DNA of 64,000 bases, taken from positions 759,089 through 823,088 of the forward strand of contig NW_003139317.1 of the NCBI RefSeq assembly GCF_000003605.2. Reading direction: 5' to 3'. The position numbers were made by a program, and so were the translations under genes. Shown here piece by piece: positions 23,285 to 36,700 of this stretch (positions are counted from its first letter, which is position 1; each line of letters starts with the position of its first letter). This DNA is from Saccoglossus kowalevskii. Taxonomy: Eukaryota; Hemichordata; Enteropneusta; Harrimaniidae. The notes beneath the pieces were generated by a model. The model did not search any database. It was not told the origin of the DNA and was given only the letters and a program-made list of their open reading frames with translations.

Positions 23285-24290
23285 GACATTCTGTCGCCGA
23301 GTCGAAGTATGTGCATCAACATATACACAAACAATATATCGCCAGAGTTAAAGTGACACACGTATTTGTCACCATCTTCAAAGACAATCTTACTCCAGTG
23401 TTGAGGTTACACGTTACACGCACACGACACGCTAATCTCTCACCATCTGTAAAGATAATTTATTGCGAGGTATGCACATGTGAAACACTTATTTTTCACC
23501 ATCTTCAAAGACAATCGAAATCCTGTCAACATATACAACGACTGTATATCGCCAGAGTTGAGGTGACACACTTACTTTTCACCACCTTAAAAGTCTATTG
23601 TCAGAATCAAGGTGTTCATACGTGACGCACTTAACACTCTCCACCTGCATAGACAATATATCGCAAAAGTCGACGTGTGCACATGAGTCGCAATCACCAC
23701 TCACCATATGCAAAGATAATCAATTAATAGAGTTGAAGTGTGCACATGTGACACGCTTACTTCTCACGATCTACAAAGACAATTTTGTCATAGTCGAGGT
23801 GTACCCACGTGACACACTTACCTCTCACGATCTACAAAGACAATTTGGTCATAGTCGAGGTGTACATACGTGACACACTTACCTCTCACGATCTACAAAG
23901 ACAATTTTTGTCATAGTCGGGGTGTGCACACGTGACACACTTACCTCTCACGTTCTACAAAGACAATCTTTGTCATAGTCAGGGTTTACACACGTGACAA
24001 ACTTACCTCTCACAATCTACAAAGACAATCTTTGTCATAGTCGGGGTGTGCACACGTGACGCACTTACCTATCACGATCTACAAAGACAATCTTTGTCAT
24101 AGTCGGGGTGTGCACATGTGACACACTTACCTCTCACAATATACAAAGACAATCGTTGTCATAGTCGAAGAGTGCACATGTGACAAACTTACTTTCCATC
24201 ATCGTCACGGACAATCGTGCTCCAGATTCGAGTGTGTACGCTTGACATACTTACATCCCAGCATCTGCCAAGACGATGGTTCGCCACAGT
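23285..24290. repeat. 62-bp minisatellite, about 16 units
   Basis: Tandem units of 61-62 bp contain tctacaaagacaat, gtcatagtcg and acgtgacacacttac. The central units (23,760-24,120) are the most uniform; copies decay toward both ends. Open readings through it are by-products of the period. Confidence 0.93.
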
Positions 24291-25859
24291 CACGAAATTT
24301 CGATATTAGTTTCCGTTATGGGTTTTATAGTCAACTGTGACAGGCAACATCGCAGCCCTCATAGGCAACCCGTGAGAGTGAAATATATTCTCAGAAAAAA
24401 ATTTCTTTTGTTCAGGTTATACTTATAAACATAAACAGAATTATAGTGTGACATAATAAACAATCTAATCTTTTGTTTCCATCAATCATTGAAAGACGAT
24501 TCCCTGGAAACTGATAGCATTGGCCAATACTTTTTAATATTCAATCGAGCAGCATGTATACATGCTTGAGAAGAATTATCACGCGGCTTTTCTCAATACA
24601 TGAAATAATATAAGACTGATCATAGAACATATACAAATTTAATAAATAATTGAGCTCAAGTAACTTATATGTAATGATCCATAACCAACTTGTATAAGTT
24701 TCCACTGTCAGCTCTGAAGGAAAATTGCTGAGCATATGCCAATTAAATAACAAACAATACAATAGTTAGTAGTTCGTCAGTAGTTGTTATGGAAATTAAG
24801 AGAAACAGTCAGATAGTGTGCACCAAAGACAGCAGTCAGGCGATGGAGAGTTTTGTTTTGGATTTCCCTCGTTTACAATTAATACAACATTGCATTCACA
24901 TCATATATACAATATTAAAAATAGGCTTAACTAACAATACTGACACCTTTTTTAAAAAGTAATATTTTCCGTGAAACCTAACTGTGACCCGCTTCCCTAA
25001 AAATTAAAATGATATTGCGGTTGTGACGTATTTCTGGGTATTTTTGTGTATTTCGAAGTTTTAGAATTGTGCTATTTAGTTTTTTATTTTCAAGAATGTG
25101 AAACCATTTATCATTAAGCTAGGGGCACCCCACACCTTTTCTATAAAGGGGTTGTCGGACTAGAATTTGTGGTCATTCATTACAATACACCTAGTAGTCG
25201 GCTGGTGTGACATAATTCTGGTGTTGCTACGTGGCGTGTGGGACAATTTGATGCCAATTCACCGCATGTAATTCAACATTATGTTACGTCTGTTCGTACG
25301 TTACCAATGCTGAATGTCTGCTATGCCGTTTTCTGCCGAGTTCAGCAATTACTTCGAGTACGTGTTCTTTGACTGGCTACTTCACCATACAGCTAAAGAA
25401 CCGCAAGGTGCGTGATCATCGCCGATTGATTGCTTCAACCACATGGCTAAGGAACTGCAGGGTGTGTGAATGGCATCGTTTCAAATATGTGGTTCTACGT
25501 TGCCGTTCTATTTTTATTGTACATTGCTACGCTACTATGGCTCAAGGTATTATTTGTGGAACTGACCCTTTTCATGAACTGAGCTAATAGCTCTTTTGCG
25601 TATATATTTGTTTTTATATCAAATCCCCATTCCTAGGCTATGTATTTGTACGGCGCGAATTGAAATTAATTATTTATTTTAAGGGGCAAGTATTCCGAGT
25701 ATTTATAATAGGTCTACTGCGTGTAATTTATAGAGTAATTAATGCGATTTGGTGGTGGTGTCTGAAACCACTGTTTAATAAGCCATTTTTCGTAAGCTGC
25801 GAGATCACGCGTGACCACGGTTCACTCACCTTATCAACCAGTTGAGTCACGTGATACAG
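24291..25859. other. Spacer sequence without recognised features
   Basis: No gene recognised. A short imperfect duplication (words around ctaaagaaccgcaaggtgcg and ctaaggaactgcagggtgtg) lies at 25,390-25,470. It may hold the outer end of the transposon that follows, but I could not define an inverted terminal repeat. Confidence 0.35.
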
Positions 25860-27520
25860 GTCAAGTTTGCAGTTCAATATGGTAGCAACCACATTGTCCT
25901 ACGTGTTGTAAACCTCTTCACGAAACTGTCCCAATGGGAGGCAAACTTAGCGCTTACGGCGAATGTAAGAGTGATTCTCGCTTTCAGTACAAAGATTATA
26001 TGAATGGTGTTTTTTTGCTATTCCCTGAACCAAAAACGCAGTCTGAACAGTGCGATCGATGGATCTGCGCCTGTTCTCGGGCAGACAGTTTTGGTTGACA
26101 CTGAATCACCCAGAACACGTACGTTTGTTCTCTGCACTTTGTGAGAGGATAAGGTCTTACGGAGTGGCATCCAGACCAAATACCAGCGACTGTGAGAGGT
26201 GTCGAACGCCGTATATTCGAGTCGCGGAAGATTAGATCGGCACCGACGAAGAGGACATCGCCGAGAGGCAATCAAAAGAAGCGCCAGAAAACATTGAAAC
26301 CTGTTGATAGGGTGAGTACATTAAGCTTTCAATTTACTTTCTCTTGCAAGTTGTACTGATCGGAACTTTACCGTGTTTGTTTTCATGCCATCAATATTGT
26401 TTTAATTTTATAATCGTGTATTTTATTGCGATCCCGAAAATGTGGTTTAGCATGGGATTTACTATTTGTTGTTATTTGAAACTCACAAGTGTACATCTTA
26501 AATTGTTAAATCATTAGTATCCCGATGAAAACCAGATTCCTGACATTACTGTTACCTCGGAATTTGAAAAGGATTTAAATGCGAATAGCTATCATTTAAT
26601 AACATTATTACTACAGAGTTAGGGAATACCTCTCCTGACAAAGAACCAAGCCTGATTGTTGGTAAGTGAACTAATTCTATTACTAACTGCAGAATTAAAT
26701 TATAATATTTAATACTTGTACAATTTAATATTCATAATACCGGGTTTTAATAATAGTTGTATTTAACTTCCCTTCTATATCGAAATTTGTGAATTTTCAA
26801 GCTTTGTGCTTTTAACGCATGCTTATTGTGCACAATAAGTACAGTTTCCTGTTATCCATATGATAATGTGTGAATCATACAATATTGTCCGTTTCCCGTT
26901 ATTTGTTAGGAACCTCAAAAGCTGTTCACACTAGTAATGGTGAATTTAGCAGTCATGTGAAGTATGTGACTTTGATGTGTGATGCCAGTACACAGACAGA
27001 TGTTTCATTTGAACACCTGCAAGTATATACAGATAAGGCACTGAGCAATACAAAATTACTGAGCTGTTTTTGAAAGATGTAGAGAAAGATGAAAATCTTG
27101 CAAATTTTACTCTGGTGGGTATTTTTAGTTTTTACAAGCAGGGTGGAACATTTGGATTTGCATATTTCACTACTATTTATTTCATTTGTTTATTCTCCAT
27201 TAGTTGGTCAGCTACACTGTAAATCCAGGTAGCTAGCATAATGATATAAAAAATTAGAAAAAATAAAGTTACATTATTTACATATTTATAAATATGTGTC
27301 AATGGAAAATGATTAGCAAACGAGTCACAGTGAATTTACTCATATCTGGAGAAGCCATACAAAAGAACCACACTGTTCAGTGTTTAATATTTTATTTCCA
27401 TGGTGTAGTTTTGTTTTTTACCTAACAGTACGCAAAAATGGGGGATCGTCCTCGTCGTGATGAAAAGAGAGGCAAATCATCTACAAACAACGAGACAACG
27501 TCATGCTACTTTCAAGATGT
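25860..27520 (+). mobile_element. THAP/DDE_Tnp_4 DNA transposon, 5' part
   Basis: Readings resemble the THAP-like zinc-binding N terminus found fused to DDE_Tnp_4 transposases (ISL2EU/IS4EU-type elements). They include LSAYGECKSDSRFQYKDYMN, FPEPKTQSEQCDRWICACSR, a fragment NTYVCSLHF and a later PDQIPA. They lie across different frames and after in-frame stops, ending at a basic KKRQKTLKP stretch before a GTGAGT donor near 26,310. Further exon-like pieces follow: YPDENQIPDITVTSEFEKD near 26,520, and DASTQTDVSFEHLQ near 26,980 followed by a stop. The copy is inactive. A LINE separates it from its catalytic part. Confidence 0.65.
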
Positions 27521-30500
27521 ACAGAATTATACAATACATTCAGTAACAACATATTCCAAAGGAAGAGTCTTTATTATCGCAGTGGATATTATGGGTAAGC
27601 CCCGCACTGCTCCTAAAAATGAAGCCGACCATGTTCTTATTTTGGAATCCATTATTTCGTTACTTAATTCTATTACTATTCAACGAGACAGTGAATTTAT
27701 TTGGGGAAGGAACCATAATTTTACACCAGATATTCTTCAAGATAGAATAGGCGGTAACCCGACACTTTGGCGCAACTCACTCTCAAAATTTGCGGATATA
27801 TGCTCAGAACTTGATTTGATCGACATCTGACGATTGTGTAATCCCAGCACTAAGCGTTTTACTTGGCGGCGCCTAAGACCCAGGCTTATACAGAGCCGTT
27901 TAGATTATTTTTTAGTTAGTAGCTTTATTCAATTAGCAGTGAGTGCCGCAGATATTGTCCCCTATGTGATTTCGGACCATTCTGCTACAACTTTAACCAT
28001 TGGTGATGACCGATGTAGACTTGAAACATCATATTGGAAATTCAATAATAGCCTTTAGAAGATACAAGTAATATTAAATTTAATTCAGGATATTTGTTCA
28101 ACGTGGGTTGACGAGTTTGGACAAAATAACAGTATACTCTTTGGGGAATTTCTTAAATACAAAATAAAAAAACTGTACAATGAAGTATAACGAGTCAAAA
28201 GCAGTTGCCAGGAAAGACATAATACGTGATTTGGAAAATAAACTATCGTAATTAGAAAAATTGATGTCAATCCATCCAAGTATTAATATCAAAATTAGCT
28301 CGAAAACGCATAAAGCTCCCGTACAAGCTGGTACGAAAGGGGTTAAAAAAATACAAAAATGTCCTTGGGTCTTGAGCGCCATAATGCAGAAAAATCACAA
28401 ATTTCTATGCTGTGATTATCAAAAACTAGAGACCAATAACCTTACTTAATACTGATTACAAAATTGCCTCAAAATGCATTGCACAAAGACTTTATAAAAT
28501 TCTTCCTAAAATTGTCAATGAAACGCAGTCGGTCTTTATTAAGGGAAGATCAATTGGGGACTGCGTTTGAAAGCTTGGAATGGTATTTTATTTTCCACTC
28601 TCTTAACATTTTTAATTTTTGCCCTTCCCTTATTAACTGGATCAAATTATTTTACAATAATCCATCCAGCTGTGTGATGAACCAAGGTCTAAGCACTGGC
28701 TATTTTGATTAGAAAGCAAGTTAGACAGGGTGACACGGTTTCGCCCGCCCTCTTTATTTTGCCACTTGAATTACTTTCGAATCCACTGCAATATGTGACT
28801 CTATTCATGGAATTCAGATCCAGGGCAAGGGGGGTTAAGTATTCTGCATTTGCTGATGATCTAACCTGCTTTCTCTCGGACAAACTTTCCTGCATTAATT
28901 TCTTCTCCCTCCTTAACTAACAAATTTCAGACATATTCAGGGTTACACGTAAATTATGACAAAACAATGTGGCTTGAGTGCTGAAGGTCTCGTACGGATA
29001 AACCATTTGGGGTTCTCTGGCCATCGACTGCAATGAAAATAGGTGGTATATCTATCACAGGTACGAGAGTGCCTATCTACTAAATATGGAAGCTCTTATT
29101 GACTCTTTTAGTAAATGTTTGTATCTTTGGTCCTCTTGTAGTCCGAGTCTAATTGGCAAATTGGCAATTATTAATTAATAATCTTTGGTTATTTCAAAAT
29201 TTCTCCTTATATTTAATCTTATAAATGTCAAAATGGTGGATATTAAAAAATAAAAAAATAAATAATACACTTCATAAGTTTATCTGGAAAGGCCCATACA
29301 GAATTGCACGTAACACTTTGATCAGGGATGTTGGCCAGGGAGGTCTAAATATGCTTTCTATCACAGTCTATTGTGTAGTTGATGGAATTACAATCCCGGC
29401 AACCAATTCAAACAGGTGCTAACAATATAAGTTGGAATAATGCCAACATTCTCATTTATACCATGAGTGTATGTTATTTAGATTCTATTTTAAAAGGCAT
29501 TGTTTATATCTCGGACCTTTTTATTTCAAATGGGAAAATAAAAAAAATTACACAACTACAAGTAATTGGGTTTACACCCAGATAATATCTCCTTTGGCAC
29601 GGCATAATTTCCGCTATACCACTAGAATGGAGAGGCTGTACTCCGTTTGTTGTAAGACCAGAATTGCCTATTGGTCTGTACATTAACAACATATTTTGTT
29701 CATTGAATATGGTAACATGTAAAGTTATACGGACAGCTCTATCATCTCTTTATTTTATTCCACCAAAAAGTAAAACTTAGCTTCAGCAGTTGTTTCAATT
29801 AATGAAATTAAGTGGGACACTATTTTCAAGTTATCCCTTAGAGTTACCATTGAATCAAAACTCCAAGAATTCCATAGGAAACTAAATCATAATGTTTTAT
29901 ATACGAATACTATGCTTCACCGTATGAGACCTTCTCTCGTGACCTCTAACCTTTGTTCTGATTGTCATAATAGCGATGAAACTATAACACATTTATTCGT
30001 TACATGCAACTATGTTACTGTCCTTTGGAAATCTATTTGCAATAGATGAGGTGAATTTTTAAATACCCAGAATACTTTCACAGATATCAGCGATGATCAG
30101 TTGTCAAGTTTATTGAACCATATCATTATTATAACTAAACAAATGATTTATTCCTGTAAATTAAATGGCACTCCACCTTCATTTCGTCTGGTGGAAAAAA
30201 AGTTATTAAAAAAAGAAATGTAATATTGTATATGTAGTAAAAACAGCACTATCGAATTGTTTCAGGTGAAGGGGGGGGTGGTTACCTAAGGTTGGTTTGT
30301 GCATCTTACATAAACTTTATATATAATTGGAGTTACTTGGTAATCTGTCTTCATTAGTTTTGTTTTTTATTTTTTTTACTTTTTTGTTGTAAATTACTGT
30401 TTATTTGTGTATTTATTTACTTAAGTTTCATCGGGCGTAATGTCAATTTTTACCACAGCGTGACGTCAAACACATGACAATTTAGAATGACGCGTTATTG

Positions 30501-30622
30501 CCCTGATGTGAGGGCGCAATTTCCATAGCGTTACGGAGGCCTGGCAATACGAGGTATATAACACTTATGTCACTTCCTGTTTTCTATAAAAAAAAACGCA
30601 TTCCAAAATTAAAAAAAAAAAT
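27520..30622 (+). mobile_element. L1/Tx1-like LINE inserted in the transposon, degraded
   Basis: In order: endonuclease remnants (HNFTPDILQDRIGGNPTLWR near 27,715; SRLDYFLVSSF and SDHSATTLTI near 27,890-28,000), reverse transcriptase blocks (VRQGDTVSPALFILPLELLS near 28,720; FADDLTCF near 28,850), the late block HKFIWKGPYRIARNTL (29,270-29,330), and a C-terminal zinc knuckle CSDCHNSDETITHLFVTC near 29,960. It ends in an A-rich tail at 30,590-30,620. Many stops and frame changes interrupt it, so it is immobile. The start is approximate; ORF1 was not found, so it is probably 5'-truncated. Confidence 0.8.
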
Positions 30623-30624
30623 AT

Positions 30625-31095
30625 TGCCATAATAGACTGTACATAATTCTTTGTACAAAAACCATCCCTTCCATCATCACAAAGAACAACCTTGTTATCA
30701 CACTAGCATCACAACACCTCCAAGTCTCTGATTGCAATATCTCCATGTGATACAATAATCTTTTTGTCATACTTGTGGTCAGGCTCTGTATCTGATAAGC
30801 GCATCGTCCAAGGCAGTGGTTTTATATTAAGCCAGGTCTTTTAATTCGCGATCTGTTGGCTTTGCAAGAAGCAACACTAAATATTCCTTATGTTGCTCAT
30901 GGGAAGCAACTTAGTAGCTCAGCTGTGACTTAAGCTAGGAGAATTGCAAGTGCTCGCATCCATGTAGATAGGGCAATTGGACGATTGAATAACTTTAATA
31001 TTCTTCAGGGTGTTTTCTTTTCCAAGAAATTTATGAATCGGACAGTAAAACTGTGTGCTCAACTATGTAATTTGGATAAGATTTTAGTCAAATAG
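30625..31095 (+). mobile_element. DDE_Tnp_4 transposase catalytic part
   Basis: It continues the transposon beyond the LINE. Family words are visible across frames: an IDCT-like Asp motif at about 30,632, KHHNTSK-like residues near 30,700, a VSDKRIVQGSGF Asp motif near 30,790-30,825, and ASARIHVDRAIGRLNNFNIL near 30,945-31,005, followed by LCAQLCNL. In active relatives the last motif normally reads HVERAIGR, so the glutamate is Asp here. Stops and frame shifts are present. Confidence 0.7.
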
Positions 31096-31099
31096 TTTT

Positions 31100-32759
31100 C
31101 GATATATGTTATTGATTATTTTCAATTTGTAAATATGTATTAAATGTTTTAGCCATACAAGTTAGTTTCACCTGCAAATATATGATACAAATACTGGTAC
31201 ACACACTTTCAGGTGTCTGTGTTTTTTTCCGTTCAATGAATTTATAAATCTCTCTTGCCTTATTTTTGTTTACGTCCCCATTGAAGGGGCTGGTAGGTCA
31301 GTAGAATGAGGAGGCGATAATCCAATAACCTTATCAACAGTCTTGGTAGGATCTGCTGACGCGTTTTTTATCGGGGTGGCGGATCGACTTGAAACTTGTG
31401 GGAACAGGGATTCAGTAATCGTCCCCTTCCTTATTTCATACCAAGTTGGATTGTCACTTTGTCCCTGAGTCCTGTTATCAATCAGTTCAACTTCATTCCT
31501 TGTACAGGATAAACGAAGAGTAAAACTGTACGTAAAACTGAAGCGTCAAGGTTTTCAGGAAGATAAACCTTCAAAAAATCACGCATTCCATTCATCAAAG
31601 AAACACTCGACATCAACTTCTTCCTTTGAATTAGTGGTATTTGCCTTAGATTTGGATATTTAACCCATGTTTATGCTACACTTTAGACCCCTGGTTACAC
31701 TAACTTGTATTCCCATATTCTGTGTGCGTTTACGCATACACGTACTTGGTTAGAGCTGTATTGCGCCCTCACTGTTGGTGGTGTCAATTATTGTTGTTTT
31801 CTCTGTGCCGACCTCTTTCGTGGGAACCTTAAGCTTTGTTGTGAGTGCAATGCAGTGTTGCTATTGTCGCACCTGTACTACTGTGTGTTATACTATTTTT
31901 AATTTTTGGAACATTTAATGAACATTATTCGTGCTGTAGTTCACCATATATCACGGGACGAGGCAGTCGTTTTTGTGGTGTACATGGCTGAGAGTAGAAG
32001 GGCTCTCTTTGCTTGTTGGGCCACACTGTCAACATCGTCTTGTACCTGCGTAAGGCTGTAAACTCGTAAAGAGAAAAGGGAAGATCGGAGGTAGATTGTG
32101 AAGCAGGGACAGACTGGGACAGAATAAACTATTGTTGCAGTGCATCGGTGGAGTGCTAGTTCAACTAGTTTTTTGGTGAGATTCGCTTGAGAAACCACAG
32201 CGAATTTCCTCGTTTGGCGGCGTGTTTGGGCAATGACGCTCTTTCTTCGGTAGACTAGTCCCGCTATTCAGTTGGCCACATTTTGGGATTGGCGCTGTAA
32301 GGTGATTTTATTGCGTGCTTATTTAAGTACATGCAAGTGTGTGTATATGTGTGAGTTAATGAATTAATATTTGTTAACCTTTTTCCATCCCCATGCCCTG
32401 CTTCTTTTTTTGCATAATGTGGGAACTGTTGTGAGCAGCATTTTTTCTATGTTCATGTTATTCCGTTTGTTAGGCACTTAGATAGGTTAACTTAGTTTAA
32501 TTTGAGTTTTCCAGTGACAGTGCGCCACTGGGTTAACTTGTTGGATTAATTTAGTTTAATCATTAAGCTGGTTTAATTTCTAGATTAATTAATTGTTGGA
32601 TTAATAGTGTATAGCGTATATTAGTGAGCTTTACTCTATTGCTTGTTGTATGATGAGATTCGTATTGTTATTATGTTAAATCGACAGTGTGAGTGGTCCC
32701 TGTTTATAACCGAAATACATGTGTTGGCTGAATTCTTGGGTAGCTGACTCATTCCCTGA
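31100..32759. other. Unassigned spacer sequence
   Basis: A minus-strand stretch near 31,510-31,640 reads MSSVSLMNGMRDFLKVYLPE and looks coding-like, but I do not recognise it and it stops soon after. The part from 31,700 to 32,760 has mixed composition and may belong to the leader or terminal repeat of the retroelement fossil downstream; I could not find a matching second repeat. Confidence 0.3.
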
Positions 32760-33030
32760 CTGTATCTACATACCAACTTCTCTACTCTGGTGTGGAATGT
32801 ACTGAGATGTACAGGCGATTGCTAGATGAGAGCGAGACTGCTGAATTGCGAGGAGCTTAAACACAAACAAGGAGGAGGAACTGCGTAAGAAACGTGAACG
32901 ACGCTATCATGAGATGCGAGGAAAAGTATGGTTGACTTCCCTAGCTAGAGAGCAAGGAGACAATGCCGCCACTGAGGTGGACATGTGTCACTGGCTGGGG
33001 ATGATCGTGAGGATGATAGTCCAGCGGATA
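32760..33030 (+). mobile_element. Possible 5' gag fragment of the Gypsy-like fossil
   Basis: Charged, helix-like readings (for example RKKRERRYHEMRGKVW) lie next to the inverted-end element. It may be the piece of the retroelement fossil left on this side of that insertion. Assignment is by position and composition only; broken. Confidence 0.3.
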
Positions 33031-33739
33031 AGTGAATAATTGTTTCAAATTGTGATAGAATCATGAAATTTGGTACAGGTGTTCATTTTGACATGTAGAT
33101 TAATATTAGTACATACATACATTTCAAAGTTACGATTCATATAAAATTACAACTATCGTTGAGTTTACTTTTGAAAGCCCTCTTTTGGGACAAAACATCA
33201 AATTTTGGTTCAAAAAACATGAAAATAACAATAAATGATCAACAAAAGTTTAGATCGATTAAGAACATACAATCTTGCACAGGTATACACTTTTATATGT
33301 AGATTTATATTTCATTGGCTCACCCATATTTTTAACTGACCCAAGAAGACTTTTTTGGTGTAAAATATTACATTTTAGTTACAAATTATGAAAATAACAA
33401 ATTAATAATTTGGAAATGTTGAAATCATAGTAGATTTATTAAATTTAGTAGATATTTACATTTCCATGTGACAATTCATTTAAAATTGGAACTGTCGTTG
33501 AGCTCACTTTTAAAAGCTATCTTTTGGGGCAAAAACATGAGATTTTAGTTCAAAAATATGAAAATAACATTAAATGATTTACAAATGTGTTGATCGTTTT
33601 AGAACCATATAATCTGGCACACATATACACTTTTAATGGTTGTAATGTAGATTTGTCTACCATTCTTGTAACTGGCCCATAAAGACTGATGTTTAGTGTA
33701 AAATATCACATTTTGGTCAACAATTTTCAAAACTACAAA

Positions 33740-36700
33740 TTACCTATCATAATTCAGTCTTGGTGACAATTTCCTGCGCAGAAACAAAGTCCGGTACATT
33801 GAAGACTTGCTTTGTAACATTTGCAGTTACCTCTGCATGTTTATTTGCATCCACAGTGAATCAGTTCATGACATGATTTGGATGCTTCTGGTAGGGTAGT
33901 CCATGTTGGTATCCAGACATTGTCTGGTGATTCCCAACCCCAGTTACTTGGGCTGGGAAGTTCTTGAATAAGAACAAGGGCCTGTCCCCAGACATGACCA
34001 GCCTGGTATGCAGCTCAAGTTCTATTAGGGCAGCTTGACTAGGTGGAATATTCTCTATAGATCTTCTACCTTGAGAAAACAGGGCTTGACGGGCTTTGTT
34101 GACTTGGCTATGAGGCAGTGTCTGGCTGCACAACAAAACAACAAACTGTTCAACTGCTTGGAGATCTTCCTCTGATATAGTTATTGGTCTGTTAGAGAGT
34201 GCCCGAAATATGGGAGTCACATTTGGATCTACATTCCATGTCTCAAATGTCATTTTCTTCCCTCTACCTGAGAAGGCAGACACTGTGTTACACCCAGTTA
34301 CAGAATGGAAGAATGGAAGTGCTTCACATTTCTCTAACCCTAATTAATTTGCTATTCTGTGGACAGGAATGTATCGTTTATGTTTTCCAGTACCAAAGTC
34401 CAACCACAGTTCTTGAATGCCTAGCTTGTGAAAATGTGAAATGCCTAGTACTAAAACATCGGTATCAACAGTTGTTATCATAATTCTTTGGTGGTCATAC
34501 TTTGCTCCATGTGCTATATGGAGAAGGAGTCTGGTGTCCGCTTCCTCGTGGTTGCATGGTGCAATTCCAATAGTAACAATGGGAGTTGAACTAACAACAT
34601 CTTTGTGCTGACTACTTCTACTTCATCTATGTCACATATCTTGCAAAACACGTGAACAGTTCAGTTTTGTTTTCATTAACTCGCAGAAAACTCATCCAAT
34701 TTCCTGGAATGAGTGAAGTCACAGAAACTCGTCTACGAACACCATGCCCTCTTGTATCTCTTGTATCTCTCGATCCCATACAAAATCCAATCGCTTTACA
34801 GGTTGTGCTTCTTTCTTAAAATGGAGAAGAAAAGCTGATCCTGCATAATCCTCGAATGTCTTACATTTTCCTGGCAGAAACATGTTGACTATGACAGCAC
34901 CATCTACTACTTAAGTAAATCCATACACTTAAGTAAATCTGATTTATGAACAACACGTAGTTTTCTCTGAGAAGAGAGTGCTGGAGGGTAGGCATGGTTC
35001 TCATGTTTAAAAAACTCTTTGAGGTTTCCATTTCTGGATTGACAATATATCATCTGGAAAAAATTGCAGTCATTCTTTAATGAAGCTATCTGGGTTTTCA
35101 TTCTTAACCGAGTTTTCTGTGGGGTTCCAAACAAAGGCAAACTGAAAGAAAGGTAGCTTCAAACTCTTTCACAGCCCTTGCAACCTCTGGTCCTGCAATC
35201 ATCCATCGTCGTAGAGCTGCTGGGTTCTCAGTCAAACCAACAGCTCCGCCATAACCTTTAATTACTTCATTCTCTTGCTCATCATTTTGTTCTAAAGCTA
35301 TAAATGAGAAAGCATGGTAAGTTTTCTTTACAACAAACTTTCCAGACTTGAACTCTCGAAAAATGGCAGGATGTTTCTCTTCCAGAATGACCATGTCTCT
35401 GATATGGACAGGCAGCCATCTGGCATAGTTATTGTGGTCCAGTGCAAACATCCATGGAACTATCTCAGAAAGTATTTCAACATATATGGAAAAGTCACCC
35501 ACTCTTTGCGACCTTCAAAAGTGTAAGTTCCAACTTTAAAGTAGTGGACCAGAATTTGAAGTGAGGGTGTTTTTAGACTGTTCCTCTGTCCACATAGTGA
35601 AACCCAGAACTTCTGTGCCTTCAACAGAACCAGTATATGCTTTATATGCTTTTCTCTGTAGGCTATACAGTGCACATGCACTGACTTGATGAGCATTGCT
35701 AGAACGTGTGACATGTGAGGCCTTCAAAATTGCATCTGCTTTTCCTAGGGGTTGTGATTGCAGCTTGCACTAATGCACTTGTCCACCCGCTACAATTCAA
35801 CCAATGCCCAAGCATTTTATAGGAAGTCATCTCAATGTGCAGTGCTCCCATCATCACTTTGTATTTGTCTTCCCCAAATGTGTCAGTAATATATGCCATT
35901 GAATTTGTTTGCCAATGACATACAATGGGTTATCCATGACCACAACAGGAGTCTGTCCAGGGTTGAGGTATTTCACTGAGTTTTTTATGACTTTCATTGA
36001 GTGCAGCATCATTGCTGGCGAATGTGCAGTTTCGTGGAAAGTGGTAGTAATGATGTATTACCTAATGGTCTCGATCAAGATGGTTGTATTGATGCATTGT
36101 ATGCAGACCATGAAACATAATCACCATCTTCGAGATTCTCTTTTTTCAATAGCTCATCCACTATTTCTAGCCATGTATAGTCTAACTTTCGGACCTCTGT
36201 AACAAGATTTGATTGGGGTTTTACTGAACCATCAACCATAGGTGCATACTGGTTCCCTTTTGCAAGAAAAACGGGTTGTACATCATTATAAGATCCTGGA
36301 AGCTGCGACATTTTATGTTTTGTTAAATCAGGGTTGATGACAACAAGTCGCCTCTCTATTCCCTGTGATGTTAGGATTGGATGCTGGGTTAGAGAGATGG
36401 CTGTCCCATGAAATGAGTCCTTGGATGTGCGTGAACTAGGATTATGATCAATATTATCTGTTGTTCCAGTGGTGAATATCTGCTATTTTAGTTTCCTTCA
36501 GTTTCATACAAGCCGCATTGCCCATGTCAGCTGATATCTGAAGAACTCTGTCATAAGAAATTGATAGCCCTAGTCTATGAAGCTTATTCACGAGATTTCT
36601 CTTTCGAGTTTCAGCATGAACCATTAATGCAAGATAAATGGCTAGAGGAGTTTCCTTGTTAGTAGGATGACTGGCATGTGTACTATGAGACTTCACTCGA

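Noticed and set aside
23311-23873. Open frames of 91-104 codons
   Set aside because: They fall wholly inside the 62-bp minisatellite and reflect its period.
31705-31902. Cys-rich 65-codon plus-strand frame
   Set aside because: No known motif spacing, no conservation evidence, lies in unassigned repeat-like sequence.
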